From contig JAATVK010000267.1 of the NCBI GenBank assembly GCA_014523485.1, positions 1 to 7,747 on the forward strand: 7,747 nt of DNA. Reading direction: 5' to 3'. The DNA is from Nitrososphaerales archaeon TH5894. Its GTDB lineage: Archaea; Thermoproteota; Nitrososphaeria; Nitrososphaerales; Nitrososphaeraceae. The notes beneath the pieces were generated by a model. It made no database searches, had not been told where the DNA came from, and saw only the letters and a list, made by a program, of their open reading frames with translations. Every line of letters starts with the position of its first letter. Position 1 is the first letter of the stretch. Shown piece by piece: positions 6,813-7,747 of the stretch. A program made the position numbers and the translations under genes.

Positions 6813-6838
6813 TTTCATTATTTTAATCATAAATTCTT
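6813..6838 (+). terminator. T-rich convergent end of the cobalamin operon
   Basis: The 26-nt spacer between the convergent cbiF and YgjP-type genes reads TTTCATTATTTTAATC and then AAATTCTTTT, with several short T tracts. Such T-rich stretches act as intrinsic terminators in archaea. No stable hairpin is evident. Confidence 0.35.
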
Positions 6839-7543
6839 TTACAGAATAATCAAGTTACCATATTTTTTCAAATAAGAAATTTTTTCTTTATAGTCGTGAT
6901 CCATATTCATAACGATTTCCCAAAATTTTTTAGAATGATTGAACTCTTTCAAGTGTGCTAGTTCATGGATAATAACATAATCAATTACACTCATTGGAAA
7001 AGCCACCAAATATAGACTGAAATTGAGATTTCCTTTACTAGAACAGCTTCCCCAACGTGTAGAATTATCCTTTATTTTTATTTTGGTATATTTAACATTC
7101 ATTAATGTACTTAAAATCTTAATTCTTTCATTTATTATAATAGATGTTTGTGTAAGATACCAATTTTTTATGTATTTTTTATAATTTTTTTTATTTAATA
7201 CGTGAAAAGTAATTTTATTAATAGAGGAAGATATTATTGCATTATTAATAACATCTTTAGCTATATCTACTCTATACTTTTGTCCTAAATAATAAAGATA
7301 AAATTTGTCATCATATATCTTGCCAAAATTTGTATTATACTTCTTATAATATTCATATGTTTTTGTAATCCAGTTTTTTTTAGTCTGTAAAAAATTATGC
7401 AAATTTGTCTCATTAAAATTCACTGGCACCGTTAAAAAAAAACCATTTATATTTGCCATTAAGGAAATTTTAGATGCTTTTTTAGATTCTTTTTGCTTCA
7501 AGTAAATATATTCTGTTTTGGATACTGTAAAAGATATTAGCAT
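6839..7543 (-). CDS. YgjP/DUF45-type HELAH metallohydrolase
   Basis: A 234-residue soluble protein of the YgjP-like (DUF45, WLM-related) zinc metallopeptidase family. The signature is complete in the C-terminal half: RWGSCSSKGNLNFSLYLV (163-180), VIDYVIIHELAHLKEFNHS (186-204) and KKFWEIV (205-211). HELAH (193-197) supplies two zinc-binding His and the catalytic Glu, and H203 is the likely third ligand. The N-terminal half (about 1-120) is less conserved and rich in Lys, Asn, Tyr and Ile. The substrate is unknown. The E. coli relative YgjP has been reported as a UTP pyrophosphatase, so peptidase activity should not be assumed. Base composition is visibly more AT-rich than in neighbours (8 G/C of 60 at 7141-7200). 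The gene starts at ATG 7543, 40 nt after the Cdc48-like stop codon, with its own TATA-like box about 27 nt upstream. Confidence 0.9.
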   Translation of the reverse strand: MLISFTVSKTEYIYLKQKESKKASKISLMANINGFFLTVPVNFNETNLHNFLQTKKNWITKTYEYYKKYNTNFGKIYDDKFYLYYLGQKYRVDIAKDVINNAIISSSINKITFHVLNKKNYKKYIKNWYLTQTSIIINERIKILSTLMNVKYTKIKIKDNSTRWGSCSSKGNLNFSLYLVAFPMSVIDYVIIHELAHLKEFNHSKKFWEIVMNMDHDYKEKISYLKKYGNLIIL

Positions 7544-7545
7544 AG

Positions 7546-7561
7546 AAAAAAATAAAAATTT
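7546..7561 (-). terminator. Oligo-T tract after the Cdc48-like gene
   Basis: On the minus strand the spacer reads AATTTTTATTTTTTTC, a T5 and a T7 run, about 25 nt past the Cdc48-like stop codon and just ahead of the YgjP-type start. It could end the AAA ATPase transcript. If the metallohydrolase mRNA is leaderless, its start point lies beyond this tract, so the two signals are compatible. Confidence 0.35.
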
Positions 7562-7564
7562 GAA

Positions 7565-7574
7565 GCTATTTTAA
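7565..7574 (-). promoter_or_regulatory. Candidate TATA box for the YgjP-type gene
   Basis: CTTAAAATAG on the minus strand is centred about 27 nt upstream of the ATG at 7543, the expected distance for a leaderless archaeal mRNA. It lies directly after the Cdc48-like stop codon. Confidence 0.4.
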
Positions 7575-7583
7575 GAACTCTTA

Positions 7584-7747
7584 TTATCTAAAATGAACTA
7601 ATGTGTCTTTCATTCCCGGTTTCATGTCTCTCTGGCTTCTTACCTTTCTTACAGCATCTTCAAAGTGACGCATGCTAACATAAGCTTCCATTGTATGTTT
7701 AGATGCTTCCTCTGGATTAGGATATTTATCAATATATTCATGTAGTA
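7584..7747 (-). CDS. Cdc48/VAT-family AAA ATPase, C-terminal 53 residues (N-terminus beyond window)
   Basis: The minus-strand frame entering from the right edge encodes 53 residues and stops at TAA (7586-7584), followed at once by a second TAA. The segment YVSMRHFEDAVRKVRSQRD, preceded by an acidic helix (NPEEASKHTMEA), matches the end of the second ATPase domain of Cdc48/p97/VAT proteins, where a helix with a HFExAxxKVR pattern closes the C-terminal subdomain. These hexameric ATPases unfold ubiquitin-like-tagged or proteasome-bound substrates. The last residues (LVHFR) do not form a clear hydrophobic-Tyr-X motif for docking on the 20S proteasome. The assignment rests on a short fragment; another AAA ATPase with a similar closing helix is possible. 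Confidence 0.72.
   Translation of the reverse strand, partial: LHEYIDKYPNPEEASKHTMEAYVSMRHFEDAVRKVRSQRDMKPGMKDTLVHFR

Overview
The window looks like chromosomal DNA from a low-GC archaeon, most likely an ammonia-oxidising thaumarchaeon (Nitrososphaeria, possibly Nitrosocosmicus-like). This is judged from gene content and sequence style, not from a database search. The supporting signs are an archaeal-type NFACT/Rqc2 protein, a Cdc48-type AAA ATPase tail, anaerobic-pathway cobalamin methyltransferases, an EMC6-like membrane protein, frequent TTG/GTG starts, and TATA-like boxes about 27 nt before start codons, as expected for leaderless archaeal mRNAs. GC is roughly 30% by eye.

Layout. Positions 1-955 (minus strand) hold the N-terminal 318 residues of a large secreted, sequon-rich protein of unknown function that runs off the left edge. 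Positions 956-1628 are very AT-rich DNA with no confident gene, two inverted repeats and one doubtful 60-codon ORF. On the minus strand, 1629-2216 encodes a two-CBS-domain protein with a C-terminal zinc ribbon. Upstream of it, also on the minus strand, 2267-4243 encodes the NFACT protein. A divergent promoter region (4244-4341) separates this leftward block from a rightward operon: EMC6-like membrane protein, cbiT, cbiL and cbiF. That operon meets a leftward pair head-on: a YgjP-type HELAH metallohydrolase (6839-7543) preceded by the last 53 codons of a Cdc48-family AAA ATPase (7584-7747, running off the right edge).

How the genes work together. CbiL, CbiF and CbiT catalyse three steps of corrin-ring construction in vitamin B12 synthesis: C20 methylation, C11 methylation, and C15 methylation with decarboxylation. 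The other ring-building enzymes (CbiH, G, D, J, E, C) are not here and must be encoded elsewhere. NFACT and Cdc48 belong to families that cooperate in eukaryotic ribosome-associated quality control, but here they sit in separate transcription units. The window is mostly conserved housekeeping gene content. The least explained parts are the secreted protein and the AT-rich gap upstream of it. I found no CRISPR array, tRNA, rRNA, insertion sequence or defence system, and no convincing new multi-gene system.
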